From Treponema sp. UBA4873 (lineage in GTDB: Bacteria; Spirochaetota; Spirochaetia; Treponematales; Treponemataceae): a stretch of DNA of 64,000 nucleotides. The position numbers were made by a program, and so were the translations under genes. The notes under the pieces are model-generated. The model searched no databases. It saw only the letters and a program-made list of their open reading frames with translations, and was not told the origin of the DNA. Where the stretch lies: assembly GCA_002399405.1 (NCBI GenBank), contig DHDP01000018.1, forward strand, positions 497,339 through 561,338, in the 5' to 3' direction. The first letter of the stretch is position 1; the number at the start of each line of letters is the position of its first letter. Positions 1 to 8,491 of this stretch are shown here, one piece after another.

Positions 1-1
1 C

Positions 2-838
2 AACATGGCATTCGGACTCAAGATCCGCAAAATGGACAAAGCTGAGATCGACCGCCGTGTTAAGGATGCTGCAAAACAGCTCGACCTGACACAGTACCTC
101 GACCGCAAACCGAAGGCTCTTTCCGGCGGTCAGCGCCAGCGTGTTGCAGTAGGACGCGCAATCGTCCGCAATCCGAAAGTCTTCCTTTTTGATGAACCGC
201 TTTCCAACCTTGATGCAAAACTCCGTGTAACAATGCGTTCGGAACTCGCAGCACTTCATAACCGTCTGCAGGCAACGATGATTTACGTTACGCACGACCA
301 GATTGAGGCTATGACGCTCGGTACGAAGATCGTCGTTATGAAGGACGGCCTTATCCAGCAGATCGGCGCTCCGCTGTATCTGTACAACAATCCGATTAAC
401 AGATTCGTTGCGGGCTTTATCGGAACACCGCCGATGAACTTCATGACAGTCAAAGTTCTCGAGAAGAACGGAAAGATCGTCTGCGACGAAGGCTCGTTCG
501 AGATTACACCGACAGAAGCTCAGACAAAGGATCTCAAAGCATATGTCGGAAAAGAAGTATCGTTCGGCATCCGCCCCGAGGACGTAAGGTTCACTGAAAA
601 ACCGGCGGCGCAGGACAACATGCAGATGAAAATTACGAACAAGGAACCGCTCGGTGCTGAAACTCACCTGTACCTGCTTTCAAACAAAGGTCAGAGCATG
701 ATTGCCCGTACGTCTGCTACTGCGGAATTCCGCCTCGGCGATACGGTTAACTTTGTTCCTGACATGGAGCGTGCAAAATTCTTCGCTATGGATGAGAGCG
801 AACTGAATATCTGCGATAAAGTCGAAAAGAAATGGTAA
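2..838 (+). CDS. Sugar ABC transporter ATPase, MalK/UgpC/MsmX family (5' end outside window)
   Basis: The reading frame is open to the left edge, so the N-terminal part with the Walker A loop lies outside the window; about 278 residues are visible. They show the ABC signature LSGGQRQRVAVGRAI, Walker B VFLFDEPLSNLD with its D-loop, and the H-loop VTHDQIEAMTL. After these comes a C-terminal regulatory OB/TOBE-like half, which separates the MalK/UgpC group from shorter ABC ATPases. The protein would hydrolyse ATP on the cytoplasmic face of a CUT1-type carbohydrate importer. Members of this family often serve several importers, and two importers in this window (24.7-27.7 kb and 57.5-61.1 kb) lack an ATPase. 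That link is an inference. The gene ends in a strong terminator. Confidence 0.9.
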   Translation, partial: NMAFGLKIRKMDKAEIDRRVKDAAKQLDLTQYLDRKPKALSGGQRQRVAVGRAIVRNPKVFLFDEPLSNLDAKLRVTMRSELAALHNRLQATMIYVTHDQIEAMTLGTKIVVMKDGLIQQIGAPLYLYNNPINRFVAGFIGTPPMNFMTVKVLEKNGKIVCDEGSFEITPTEAQTKDLKAYVGKEVSFGIRPEDVRFTEKPAAQDNMQMKITNKEPLGAETHLYLLSNKGQSMIARTSATAEFRLGDTVNFVPDMERAKFFAMDESELNICDKVEKKW

Positions 839-875
839 TCTGAACATTGTTCGGAAATGAACGACGTTCAGTCTG

Positions 876-907
876 AAAGCTGCCGCACAAAAACGGCAGC
901 TTTTTTG
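876..907 (+). terminator. Rho-independent terminator after the ABC ATPase
   Basis: A 10-bp perfect stem (AAAGCTGCCG at 876-885 with CGGCAGCTTT at 894-903) closes an 8-nt loop and runs into a T-tract to 907. It starts 38 bases after the ATPase stop codon. Confidence 0.9.
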
Positions 908-953
908 TTTACCGGAGCCGTTCCCGTATCATCTCACGACGGGCGTTTTTGAC

Positions 954-982
954 TTGATAGAGCCTTGAAACAGGAATATAAT
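954..982 (+). promoter_or_regulatory. Sigma70-type promoter of the BspA-repeat gene, leaderless arrangement
   Basis: TTGATA (954-959), a 17-bp spacer and TATAAT (977-982). The ATG at 990 is only seven bases after the -10 box, so the expected +1 falls at the start codon. No Shine-Dalgarno sequence fits between them. Confidence 0.7.
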
Positions 983-989
983 TTAATAC

Positions 990-2429
990 ATGGATGCAGA
1001 TTCTGCTGAAAACGGACTGCGTTTTTCTGCGGACCGTACAACAGTCATTTCTTTCACTCCTGAAGCAGACAGTGAATCTGTTGAGATCCCCGATTCTGTC
1101 GTTTCACTGCCAGAGGGACTCTTTGCGGGATGCAGTTCGCTTAAAACCGTGAAACTCCCGCGCTTCCTTCGTGTGCTTCCCGCCGGACTTTTTGCGGGCT
1201 GCTCCTCGCTCCTGAAAATCACTATGCCGGCAGAAATCGACTCGTTCGGTTCCGGGACTTTTTCCGGCTGCTCGTCGCTCAGAACTATTCCGTTTCGTGC
1301 GGGGCTTGAGGAACTTCCCTCCGAAGTGTTTTCCGGCTGTACATCGCTTACGTCGCTCGTTATTCCCGACACGGTGCGCGCTATCCGCCGCGGAGCGGTA
1401 TCAGGCTGCAGACTGCTTGAAACAGTCGTTCTGCCTTCTTCCCTTGAAATCCTTGAAAAAGAATCGTTCACTGGCTGTACGTCGCTCCGTCATATCCGCA
1501 TATCGGAAGATAACGCGAGATTCCGTGTCGACGAGGCCAACGGATGCCTGTACGAAAAGCAGGATGACGGAATGGAACTTATTGTCCTGAGCCCGGCCGA
1601 TTACGAGCGTTTTGCGGCTAAACTGGTTAAAACTGATTTTTCAGGCAGACCAGATTATGATATGAATACAACAGAACAAAAAATCAATGTGACAATGGAG
1701 ACGGAGAAAGAACTTATGCAGAACACAAAGAAAAAATTCAGAGACGAAATCGCTGAAAAAACAGCGGAGATACTGGCCGAAGGTACTTACCGGACAGACG
1801 ATCCGGGTGAGCCGGTTTCAGAGGAAGAGATGCAGATGCTTTCCACTGAAAGCGATATTCTCGCCCAGAATACATGCGTCAACGGTGATCCGGCCGTACT
1901 GACGCAGAGCGACTGGTGCCGCATTGAAAAGCTTGGAGCGGCCGCGTATACGGGATGCGAAACGGCTGAAGATCCGATGATCGCGCGCATCGCCTGCGCT
2001 GCGGAAAAATACGAATGTATCGGTCTGAAAGAGAATGCTGACAAACCTGTATGGAACGACAGCCTGTATGTGTTCGCGGAAAATCTTGTGTTCGACGACG
2101 ACGGCGACGGTCATTTTTCCGACGCGCTTGTCAGCTGCTGCCGCCGCATTGCACGCATTCACGGATATATCCGCATACGTTTTTATTACGGTATTCCGCT
2201 TGCAAACGATGAATTTTCGCAGCTGTTCAGCGAATTCATTGCGGAGCGCAGTACGCTATATGCCTGCTGTTCAGCGAATACAGCGAAATTGTCCGAATGC
2301 GCCCGCCGTTTTTGCGACACGGCAGGAATCTGCCTCGAAAGAAGCATGCTTGAACTGGAGAATAGACTTGCGGGAACGGAAGACGCGAACATACTCAAAC
2401 TGATTGTACAGGATGATTATTCAGCATGA
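990..2429 (+). CDS. BspA-type leucine-rich repeat protein with an unknown C-terminal region
   Basis: 479 residues. Residues about 33-175 hold six tandem repeats of exactly 23 residues; the F/V-x-G-C core recurs at residues 45, 68, 91, 114, 137 and 160, as in Treponema/Bacteroides BspA (LRR_5) repeats. Residues after about 220 match no domain I recognise; they are acidic and charged, with cysteines near the end. BspA proteins are normally exported adhesins, but this N-terminus (MDADSAENGLRF) has no signal peptide or lipobox, so the protein looks cytoplasmic. The promoter places +1 at the ATG. The stop codon overlaps the thioesterase start (ATGA at 2426-2429), so the two are probably translationally coupled. 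Function unknown. Confidence 0.8.
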   Translation: MDADSAENGLRFSADRTTVISFTPEADSESVEIPDSVVSLPEGLFAGCSSLKTVKLPRFLRVLPAGLFAGCSSLLKITMPAEIDSFGSGTFSGCSSLRTIPFRAGLEELPSEVFSGCTSLTSLVIPDTVRAIRRGAVSGCRLLETVVLPSSLEILEKESFTGCTSLRHIRISEDNARFRVDEANGCLYEKQDDGMELIVLSPADYERFAAKLVKTDFSGRPDYDMNTTEQKINVTMETEKELMQNTKKKFRDEIAEKTAEILAEGTYRTDDPGEPVSEEEMQMLSTESDILAQNTCVNGDPAVLTQSDWCRIEKLGAAAYTGCETAEDPMIARIACAAEKYECIGLKENADKPVWNDSLYVFAENLVFDDDGDGHFSDALVSCCRRIARIHGYIRIRFYYGIPLANDEFSQLFSEFIAERSTLYACCSANTAKLSECARRFCDTAGICLERSMLELENRLAGTEDANILKLIVQDDYSA

Positions 2430-2818
2430 CGCCGAAGGAATACGCGGAATCATATTTCAAGGGCGACAGATTCGCGACCGGGACGACGGGCATAGAAATT
2501 GTGGATGTCCGCAGTCAGTATGCGAAATGTTCCCTGAAAATAGACGGACGGCACCTGAACGCCGCGGGAACCGTTATGGGCGGCGCAATCTTTACGCTTG
2601 CTGATTTTACGTTTGCCGTGGCTTCGAATCCTGAGGGACAGCGGATTGTTTCAGTTTCTTCGACGATAGAATACCTGAGCGCGTCTAAAGGCCCTGTGCT
2701 GTACTGCGAGGCGGAATGTCTCAGAAGCGGCCGGAACGTGTGTTTTTACGAGATGACGGTTATCGGAGATGACGGAAAAATCATTGCGCGTGTTCTTACG
2801 AACGGTTTTAAAAAGTAA
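2426..2818 (+). CDS. PaaI-like hotdog-fold thioesterase
   Basis: 130 residues, the usual size of a single hotdog domain. The segment HLNAAGTVMGG followed by FTLADFTFA matches the PaaI/YbgC-type active-site helix (HxNxxGxxxGG...LAD), in which Asn and Gly contribute to the oxyanion site and Asp acts in hydrolysis. Such enzymes hydrolyse acyl- or aryl-CoA thioesters in the cytoplasm; the substrate cannot be told from sequence. The gene starts inside the stop codon of the BspA-repeat gene, so the two form a transcriptional unit. That pairing is unusual and may point to a role for both in an acyl-CoA process (inference). Confidence 0.85.
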   Translation: MTPKEYAESYFKGDRFATGTTGIEIVDVRSQYAKCSLKIDGRHLNAAGTVMGGAIFTLADFTFAVASNPEGQRIVSVSSTIEYLSASKGPVLYCEAECLRSGRNVCFYEMTVIGDDGKIIARVLTNGFKK

Positions 2819-2857
2819 GCAGGACTGTACTTTCTGCAATATTTGTTCAAAAATCCC

Positions 2858-2886
2858 TTGACTATCCTTTCTTCTGCATGTACTAT
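2858..2886 (+). promoter_or_regulatory. Promoter of the ilvD-ilvB-dtxR-like cluster
   Basis: TTGACT (2858-2863), a 17-bp spacer and TACTAT (2881-2886), giving a leader of about 50 nt. The leader has an AGGAG ribosome binding site at 2933-2937 and is too short for a T-box or a peptide attenuator. Confidence 0.75.
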
Positions 2887-2943
2887 GTCCGTAAACTGAT
2901 GCTAACTATTATCTTTACTGTATATTTTTAATAGGAGTTTACT

Positions 2944-4638
2944 ATGGCCGAGATGAAAAGCGACAATGCAAAAAAGGGGACTGCGCGCGCGCCGCACCGT
3001 TCGTTATTTTATGCAATGGGATATACGGACGAAGAGCTGAGCAGACCGCTCGTCGGCGTCTGCTGCGCTAAGAATGAAATCATTCCGGGACATATTGAAC
3101 TCGACCGTATTGCAGAGGCTGTGAAAGCCGGTGTCCGCATGGCCGGCGGCACGCCCGTTGAATTTCCGTCAATCGGCGTCTGCGACGGCATCGCCATGGG
3201 GCACGAGGGGATGAAATATTCGCTCGTTACCCGCGAGCTTATCGCCGATTCCGTGGAGTGCATGGCAAAGGCGCATCAGTTCGACGCGCTCGTCATGATT
3301 CCGAACTGCGACAAGATTGTTCCCGGCATGCTCATGGCGGCGGCCCGTCTCGATCTTCCGACAGTGTTCGTCTCCGGCGGTCCGATGATGCCGGGGCATC
3401 TTCCCGGACATGAGGACGGAAATCCGTATTCGGATAAAAATCTTTCACTTACTGATATGTTCGAGGCTGTCGGCGGTCTTGCGGCAGGTAAAATCAACGG
3501 GGATCAGCTCAGGGAACTCGAACAGTACGCATGCCCGGGCTGCGGCGCCTGCTCCGGCATGTTTACCGCGAACAGCATGAACTGTCTTACCGAAGTCCTG
3601 GGGCTGGGGCTTCCGGGCAACGGTACTATTCCCGCCGTCACCGGCCGCCGCATTGCGCTTGCGAAGCACGCCGGTATGCAGGTTATGGAGATGTTCACGA
3701 AAGGAATTACCGCCCGCCGTATGATGACTTCCGATTCGTTCCGTAACGCTCTCACTGCGGATATGGCGCTCGGCTGCTCCAGCAACACGATTCTTCACGT
3801 TCCTGCGATTGCGCACGAAGCGGGAGTTGATATCGATCTGCATATGATAAACGAAATCAGCGAGCGCACGCCGAATCTATGCCATCTGGCGCCCGCCGGA
3901 CACACGTTCATGTGCGAACTCGACGACGCAGGCGGCGTGCAGGCTGTCCTTGCGGAACTTGCGGAGAAAAAACTTATTAAGACCGACCTTGTTACGACGA
4001 CGGGAAAGACGATTGCGGAAAATATTAAAAATGCCGTGAACCGGAATCCTGAGGTGCTCCGGCCGATCGACAATCCGTATTCCAGTAACGGCGGCATTGC
4101 AATCCTGTTCGGAAACATTGCTCCCGACGGTACCGTCGTAAAACGAAGCGCGTGTGCGCCGGAACTTATGAAGCATACGGGGCCTGCCCGCGTGTTCGAC
4201 GACGAGAGCGAGGCTATGGCGGCCGTGCAGAATCAGCAGATAAAACCGGGCGACGTCGTCGTTATCCGCTACGAAGGACCGAAGGGAGGCCCCGGAATGC
4301 GCGAAATGCTCGCTGTTACCGCTGCTCTTGCAGGCCAGGGTCTTGATAAACAGGTTGCGCTGATTACCGACGGACGATTCAGCGGCGCGACGCGCGGCGC
4401 TTCTCTGGGACACTGTTCTCCTGAAGCTGCCGTCGGCGGGCCGATTGCGCTTGTGAAGGAAGGCGACAGGATTGCGCTCGACATAAACGCATATAAAATT
4501 ACGCTCGAAGTGAGCGACGAAGAGCTTGCAAAGCGGAGGGCCGAATGGAAAGCGCCGGCTCCGAAAGTAACGACCGGTTATCTCGCACGCTATGCGAAGC
4601 TTGTTTCCTCTGCGGACAAGGGAGCCGTCCTGCAGTAG
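2944..4638 (+). CDS. ilvD: Dihydroxy-acid dehydratase
   Basis: 564 residues, full length. It dehydrates 2,3-dihydroxy-isovalerate and 2,3-dihydroxy-3-methylvalerate in the valine/isoleucine pathway with an iron-sulfur cluster and Mg2+. Visible cluster and active-site segments are VGVCCAKNEIIPGH (C40/C41), PNCDKIVPGM (C122) and CPGCGACSGMF (C197-C203). The C-terminal ITDGRFSG and GHCSPEAAVGGPIAL blocks of the IlvD/Edd family are intact. An AGGAG site sits six bases before the ATG. The gene is first in a cluster with ilvB and a metal-dependent regulator. No ilvC, ilvN or ilvE lies nearby. Confidence 0.97.
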   Translation: MAEMKSDNAKKGTARAPHRSLFYAMGYTDEELSRPLVGVCCAKNEIIPGHIELDRIAEAVKAGVRMAGGTPVEFPSIGVCDGIAMGHEGMKYSLVTRELIADSVECMAKAHQFDALVMIPNCDKIVPGMLMAAARLDLPTVFVSGGPMMPGHLPGHEDGNPYSDKNLSLTDMFEAVGGLAAGKINGDQLRELEQYACPGCGACSGMFTANSMNCLTEVLGLGLPGNGTIPAVTGRRIALAKHAGMQVMEMFTKGITARRMMTSDSFRNALTADMALGCSSNTILHVPAIAHEAGVDIDLHMINEISERTPNLCHLAPAGHTFMCELDDAGGVQAVLAELAEKKLIKTDLVTTTGKTIAENIKNAVNRNPEVLRPIDNPYSSNGGIAILFGNIAPDGTVVKRSACAPELMKHTGPARVFDDESEAMAAVQNQQIKPGDVVVIRYEGPKGGPGMREMLAVTAALAGQGLDKQVALITDGRFSGATRGASLGHCSPEAAVGGPIALVKEGDRIALDINAYKITLEVSDEELAKRRAEWKAPAPKVTTGYLARYAKLVSSADKGAVLQ

Positions 4639-4677
4639 TCCGGTTTCAGCGGGCGGTCCGCTTTACGAAACCCGCCG

Positions 4678-4710
4678 TCTTCGGCAGAGCCGCTTCTTCG
4701 GCAGAGCCGC
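4678..4710 (+). repeat. Tandem duplication of a 16-nt unit in the ilvD-ilvB spacer
   Basis: TCTTCGGCAGAGCCGC occurs at 4678-4693 and again at 4695-4710, a 17-bp period with perfect copies. The spacer is GC-rich and has no ORF or T-run terminator. This is probably a local replication-slippage duplication with no assigned role. Confidence 0.8.
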
Positions 4711-4752
4711 CGTCCCCTGCGACGGCAGATTTTAAATACAGGAAATTTGTGT

Positions 4753-6465
4753 ATGAAATATACTGGTGCAAGGATTGTGATTGAATGCCTGCTGGAGCAG
4801 GGCGTAGACACTGTGTTCGGATATCCGGGCGGTGCAATACTCAACGTGTACGATGAGCTGTATAAAAACAGCAGCCGTATCCGCCATATTCTTACTGCTC
4901 ACGAGCAGGGAGCGTCCCACGCCGCCGACGGCTATGCGCGCTCGACGGGAAAAGTCGGTGTCGTTATGGCGACGAGCGGTCCGGGTGCGACGAATCTCGT
5001 AACAGGCATTGCGACGGCGTATATGGACTCCGTGCCGGTAGTCGCAATCACGTGCAATGTGACGACAAGTCAGCTCGGAAAGGACAGCTTCCAGGAAATC
5101 GATATTACCGGCGTCACCATGCCGATTACAAAGCACAACTTCATCGTGCGAGACGTGTCGAAACTTGCGGACACAATCCGTGAGGCGTTCCTCATTGCAC
5201 GGACGGGCCGCCCGGGACCGGTGCTTATTGACATTCCGAAGGACGTTACCTCCGCGCAGTACGAATATTCGCCGGTTGCGTCGGGGATTTCGAGCGAAGC
5301 GCAGCTTGCCGCTCAGAAGGCGAATCTGCGCCGCATCATAAAAATAGACGAACCGTCCGACGCTGCTGTTGCAAAAACTGCGGCCGCTATTAACGCCGCG
5401 CAGCGTCCGGTTATTTACGCGGGCGGCGGTGTGATAATTTCCGACGCGTGCGCCGAACTGAAAGCGCTCGCCGAGCGCGCGAATATTCCCGTCGCGATGA
5501 GCCTTATGGGAAAAGCAGCCTTTCCGAACAGACATCCGCTTGCGACAGGTATGATCGGCATGCACGGCACGGTCGCGTCGAATATGGCCGCCGAAAAGAG
5601 CGATCTGCTCCTCGCAATAGGAACGCGCTTCAGCGACCGCGTCATCGGCGATCCGAAAAAATTCGCTCATCACGCGGACGTTATTCAGATTGATATAGAT
5701 CCGGCCGAAGTCAACAAAAACATTCCGGTGGACGATGCGCTCATCGGCAATATAAAGGACGTTCTTGCCCGGCTTCTGCCGCTTGTCAATGTGAAAACGC
5801 CGTCGGACTGGAACAGACAGATTGACGGATGGAAAAAGGAAATCCCTTCGAGCTATACGAAAAAGGAAGCGCTGCCGCCGAAGTTCATCTACGAGTATGT
5901 GAACGGCAGAGTCGGCGACGACGCTATCATAACGACGGAAGTGGGCCAGCACCAGATGTGGGCCGCGCAGTTTTACGATTTTACGCTGCCGCGCACGTTC
6001 CTTACGTCGGGAGGACTCGGAACGATGGGGTACGGCACGGGAGCTGCCATCGGTGCGAAAATCGCGAATCCCGGACGCACCGTCGTTCATTTTGCAGGCG
6101 ACGGCTCGTTCCGCATGAACTGCAACGAACTTGCCACTATCGGTCATTACAATCTGCCGATCATCATCGTTGTTGTGGACAACGGCGCGCTCGGGAACGT
6201 GCGCATGTGGCAGACGCTCTTTTACGAAAAGCACTACAGCCAGACGACGCTCGATTTCGGTCCCGATTTTGTGAAACTTGCGGACGCGTACGGTATTCAG
6301 GGATACCGCGCGAAAAACGAGGCGGAGTTTAAAAAAGCGTTTGACGAAGCGCTTGCCTCTGGTAAAGCAGCCGTTATTGATGCTATAATCGACATAGATG
6401 AGATGGTTCTGCCGATGATTCCCCCTGGAAAACCGGTAGACCAGCTGATTATGGAGCTGAAGTAA
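4753..6465 (+). CDS. ilvB: Acetolactate synthase, large (catalytic) subunit
   Basis: 570 residues. This thiamine-diphosphate enzyme condenses pyruvate with pyruvate or 2-oxobutyrate at the head of branched-chain amino-acid synthesis. It shows GYPGGAILNVYDEL, the catalytic glutamate E51 in AHEQGASHAADGYAR, ATSGPGATNLVTG, and the ThDP/Mg2+ motif that starts GDGS and ends VVDNGALGNVRMWQ. The ATG at 4753 is preferred over an in-frame TTG at 4747 because AGGA at 4740-4743 is correctly spaced only for the ATG. No ilvN regulatory subunit follows; the next gene, two bases later, is a DtxR-like regulator. Feedback control by valine therefore depends on a subunit elsewhere or is absent. Confidence 0.96.
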   Translation: MKYTGARIVIECLLEQGVDTVFGYPGGAILNVYDELYKNSSRIRHILTAHEQGASHAADGYARSTGKVGVVMATSGPGATNLVTGIATAYMDSVPVVAITCNVTTSQLGKDSFQEIDITGVTMPITKHNFIVRDVSKLADTIREAFLIARTGRPGPVLIDIPKDVTSAQYEYSPVASGISSEAQLAAQKANLRRIIKIDEPSDAAVAKTAAAINAAQRPVIYAGGGVIISDACAELKALAERANIPVAMSLMGKAAFPNRHPLATGMIGMHGTVASNMAAEKSDLLLAIGTRFSDRVIGDPKKFAHHADVIQIDIDPAEVNKNIPVDDALIGNIKDVLARLLPLVNVKTPSDWNRQIDGWKKEIPSSYTKKEALPPKFIYEYVNGRVGDDAIITTEVGQHQMWAAQFYDFTLPRTFLTSGGLGTMGYGTGAAIGAKIANPGRTVVHFAGDGSFRMNCNELATIGHYNLPIIIVVVDNGALGNVRMWQTLFYEKHYSQTTLDFGPDFVKLADAYGIQGYRAKNEAEFKKAFDEALASGKAAVIDAIIDIDEMVLPMIPPGKPVDQLIMELK

Positions 6466-6467
6466 GC

Positions 6468-6833
6468 ATGTATGAATCCGGTGAAGATTATCTTGAAGCG
6501 ATTCTCATGATTCAGAACGAAAAAGGCGTCGTTCATTCCGTCGACGTGGCGAAAAAGCTCGGCGTTTCAAAGCCGAGCGTGAGCCGCGCCATGGGCATTC
6601 TTAAGGACGGCGGGTATCTCGATTTTAACGAAGGCACCGAGCTTCACCTTACCGAAAAAGGGCTCGCGAAGGCGTCCGATATTTATTCGCGTCACCGTCT
6701 GCTCACCGATTTCCTCGTAAAAGTCACCGGTGTGCCTGAGGAACAGGCCGAGGAAAACGCCTGCCGCGTCGAGCACGATATCGATGCGGACATTGTCGCC
6801 GGAATTACCGGATGGATGAAAAAGAACAAGTAA
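6468..6833 (+). CDS. DtxR/MntR-family metal-dependent repressor, short form
   Basis: 121 residues: a winged helix-turn-helix (about 1-65) and a metal-binding/dimerisation domain (66-121), without the C-terminal SH3-like domain of DtxR. Aligned by eye to B. subtilis MntR, the ligands D7, E10, H76, E102 and H103 match D8, E11, H77, E102 and H103. MntR E99 is replaced by C99 in NACRVEH, as in DtxR (C102). This is a hybrid site, so whether Mn2+ or Fe2+ is sensed is open. The gene starts two bases after ilvB with a GGAG inside the ilvB end, so it is co-transcribed with two biosynthetic genes. Targets are unknown. Confidence 0.88.
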   Translation: MYESGEDYLEAILMIQNEKGVVHSVDVAKKLGVSKPSVSRAMGILKDGGYLDFNEGTELHLTEKGLAKASDIYSRHRLLTDFLVKVTGVPEEQAEENACRVEHDIDADIVAGITGWMKKNK

Positions 6834-6860
6834 CATCAGCTTTCCCCGCAGTGTAATAGA

Positions 6861-6965
6861 ATAGAGATATTTCAACCGTAATAGTGATATTTCAATTATT
6901 TAGCACTGTATTCATGCATTTCTCCAGATTTAACAATTTTGTTCAACGGGTGTATCCTGAACGAA
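6861..6965 (+). promoter_or_regulatory. Repeats and dyad in the cstA upstream region
   Basis: A 15-nt direct repeat (ATAGAGATATTTCAA at 6861-6875 and ATAGTGATATTTCAA at 6881-6895) has a 20-bp period, about two helical turns. Further down, TTTGTTCA (6938-6945) and TGAACGAA (6958-6965) form a dyad with 7 of 8 matches around a 12-bp centre. Both look like regulator sites for cstA; no regulator can be named. A GGAGGG ribosome binding site follows at 6978-6983. Confidence 0.45.
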
Positions 6966-6987
6966 GTTTGATAATTTGGAGGGCTAA

Positions 6988-8484
6988 ATGATTACATTCT
7001 TTTTGAGTATCTTGCTGCTCGTAGCAGGATACTTTCTGTACGGGAAACTTACGGAAAAAGTTTTCCAGCCTGATGCGAACAGACCTACTCCGGCTCTTGC
7101 GAATCCGGACGGCGTCGATTATGTTCCCATTTCAAACGCAAAGGCTTTTCTCATAGAATTGCTCAACATTGCGGGACTTGGACCGATTTTCGGTGCTATT
7201 TCCGGCGCATTGTGGGGACCGAGCGTTTACCTGTGGATTGTCGGCGGTACTATTTTTGCGGGCGGAGTGCACGACTATATGTCGGGGATGCTCTCGGTGC
7301 GCAACGACGGTGCAAGTATCTCTGAAATCACCGGAAAGTATCTGGGACCGGTGATGAAGAACGTTATGCGTGTGTTCAGTGTCGTCCTTCTTGTTATGGT
7401 CGGCGTTGTTTTCATGGTAGGTCCCGCGGGACTTCTTGCGATTCTTACTCCCGAATGGATGGATATCAAAGTCTGGACAATCATCATCCTTATCTATTAT
7501 TTTCTTGCAACGCTGCTGCCGATTGATAAGATTATCGGACCGCTGTACCCTGTTTTCGGCGTTTTTCTTATTCTTATGGCGGTCGGTGTCGGAGGTGCGA
7601 CGGTAATTCAGAACGGAACCCGGCCGATGATGGAACTCACGCTTGCGAACCTGTATCCGGCGGCATCACAGAAGCCTATCTGGCCGCTTATGTTCATTAC
7701 TGTCGCGTGCGGTGCAATATCCGGATTCCATGCGACTCAGGCTCCGATTGTTTCACGCACGCTCCGCAACGAAAAAGACGGCCGCAAGATTTTTTACGGT
7801 GCGATGGTCTGCGAAGGAATCATAGCGCTGATATGGGCATCTGCCGCTATCGCGTTCTTCTGGAACAAGGACGGAACGAACGGTCTTGAGAGTCTGCTTG
7901 CGATGGGCGGCGGCGGATCAAAATCGGTTTACGCAATCTGCACAGGTCTTCTCGGAAAGGTCGGCGGCGCGATCGCGCTTATCGGCGTTATTGTCTGCCC
8001 GATTACTTCGGGAGACACAGCTTTCCGCAGCGCCCGCATGGTGATTTTCGACTGGTTCAAACTCGACGAGAAAAACATAAAAATCCGTCTTTCGATCGCT
8101 GTTCCGCTTCTTCTCATCGGGTACGGAATTTCGTTCATCAACTACAACGTCGTGTGGAGATATTTCTCATGGTCGAATCAGACGCTTGCGATGATCGTAC
8201 TCTGGGCGGCCGCGGCGTATCTTGCGACGAATTATCCGAATAAAAACCGCTGCTGGATTGCCGCCGTACCTGCGACGTTCATGTCTGCTGTATCCGTTAC
8301 GTACCTTATGTACGCACCGGAATGTTTCAATTTCGGACGTCTGGGAATGCAGGGCATTACGATTTCGTATGTTACCGGCGTGATTTTTGCAATGGTATTC
8401 CTTGCAATATTCATGTTCACGACGTATGCTCATCCGGCAAAAAGCCTTGAGCGGCAGAAGACTGATATGATCGGCAGAAAATAA
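6988..8484 (+). CDS. cstA: CstA-family carbon starvation / pyruvate-peptide transporter
   Basis: 498 residues with many hydrophobic segments along the whole length (first at residues 3-20). The N-terminal block AKAFLIELLNIAGLGPIFG followed by GALWGP, then GGVHDYMSGMLSVRN, and STxxGxTAFR-like sequence in CPITSGDTAFRSARM are characteristic of the CstA/YjiY family. Those proteins import pyruvate or peptides across the inner membrane. The length fits the shorter clostridial/spirochaetal form rather than the roughly 700-residue E. coli CstA. The start has a strong GGAGGG site four bases upstream. It is probably monocistronic; a solo end of a MITE-like repeat begins eight bases after the stop codon. 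Confidence 0.9.
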   Translation: MITFFLSILLLVAGYFLYGKLTEKVFQPDANRPTPALANPDGVDYVPISNAKAFLIELLNIAGLGPIFGAISGALWGPSVYLWIVGGTIFAGGVHDYMSGMLSVRNDGASISEITGKYLGPVMKNVMRVFSVVLLVMVGVVFMVGPAGLLAILTPEWMDIKVWTIIILIYYFLATLLPIDKIIGPLYPVFGVFLILMAVGVGGATVIQNGTRPMMELTLANLYPAASQKPIWPLMFITVACGAISGFHATQAPIVSRTLRNEKDGRKIFYGAMVCEGIIALIWASAAIAFFWNKDGTNGLESLLAMGGGGSKSVYAICTGLLGKVGGAIALIGVIVCPITSGDTAFRSARMVIFDWFKLDEKNIKIRLSIAVPLLLIGYGISFINYNVVWRYFSWSNQTLAMIVLWAAAAYLATNYPNKNRCWIAAVPATFMSAVSVTYLMYAPECFNFGRLGMQGITISYVTGVIFAMVFLAIFMFTTYAHPAKSLERQKTDMIGRK

Positions 8485-8491
8485 AAAAACG

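Noticed and set aside
2881..2943. T-box or peptide attenuator before ilvD
   Set aside because: The leader from the predicted start is only about 50 nt, with no Ile/Val/Leu-rich ORF and no terminator/antiterminator pair.
4732..6234. A 500-codon open frame antisense to ilvB
   Set aside because: It is a shadow of ilvB caused by third-position GC bias. Its translation is Arg/His-rich with no domain, and ilvB itself is certain. Similar long antisense frames over argH (9509-10336), trmD/rplS (14845-16119) and the ATPase gene at 12.7-13.4 kb were dropped for the same reason.
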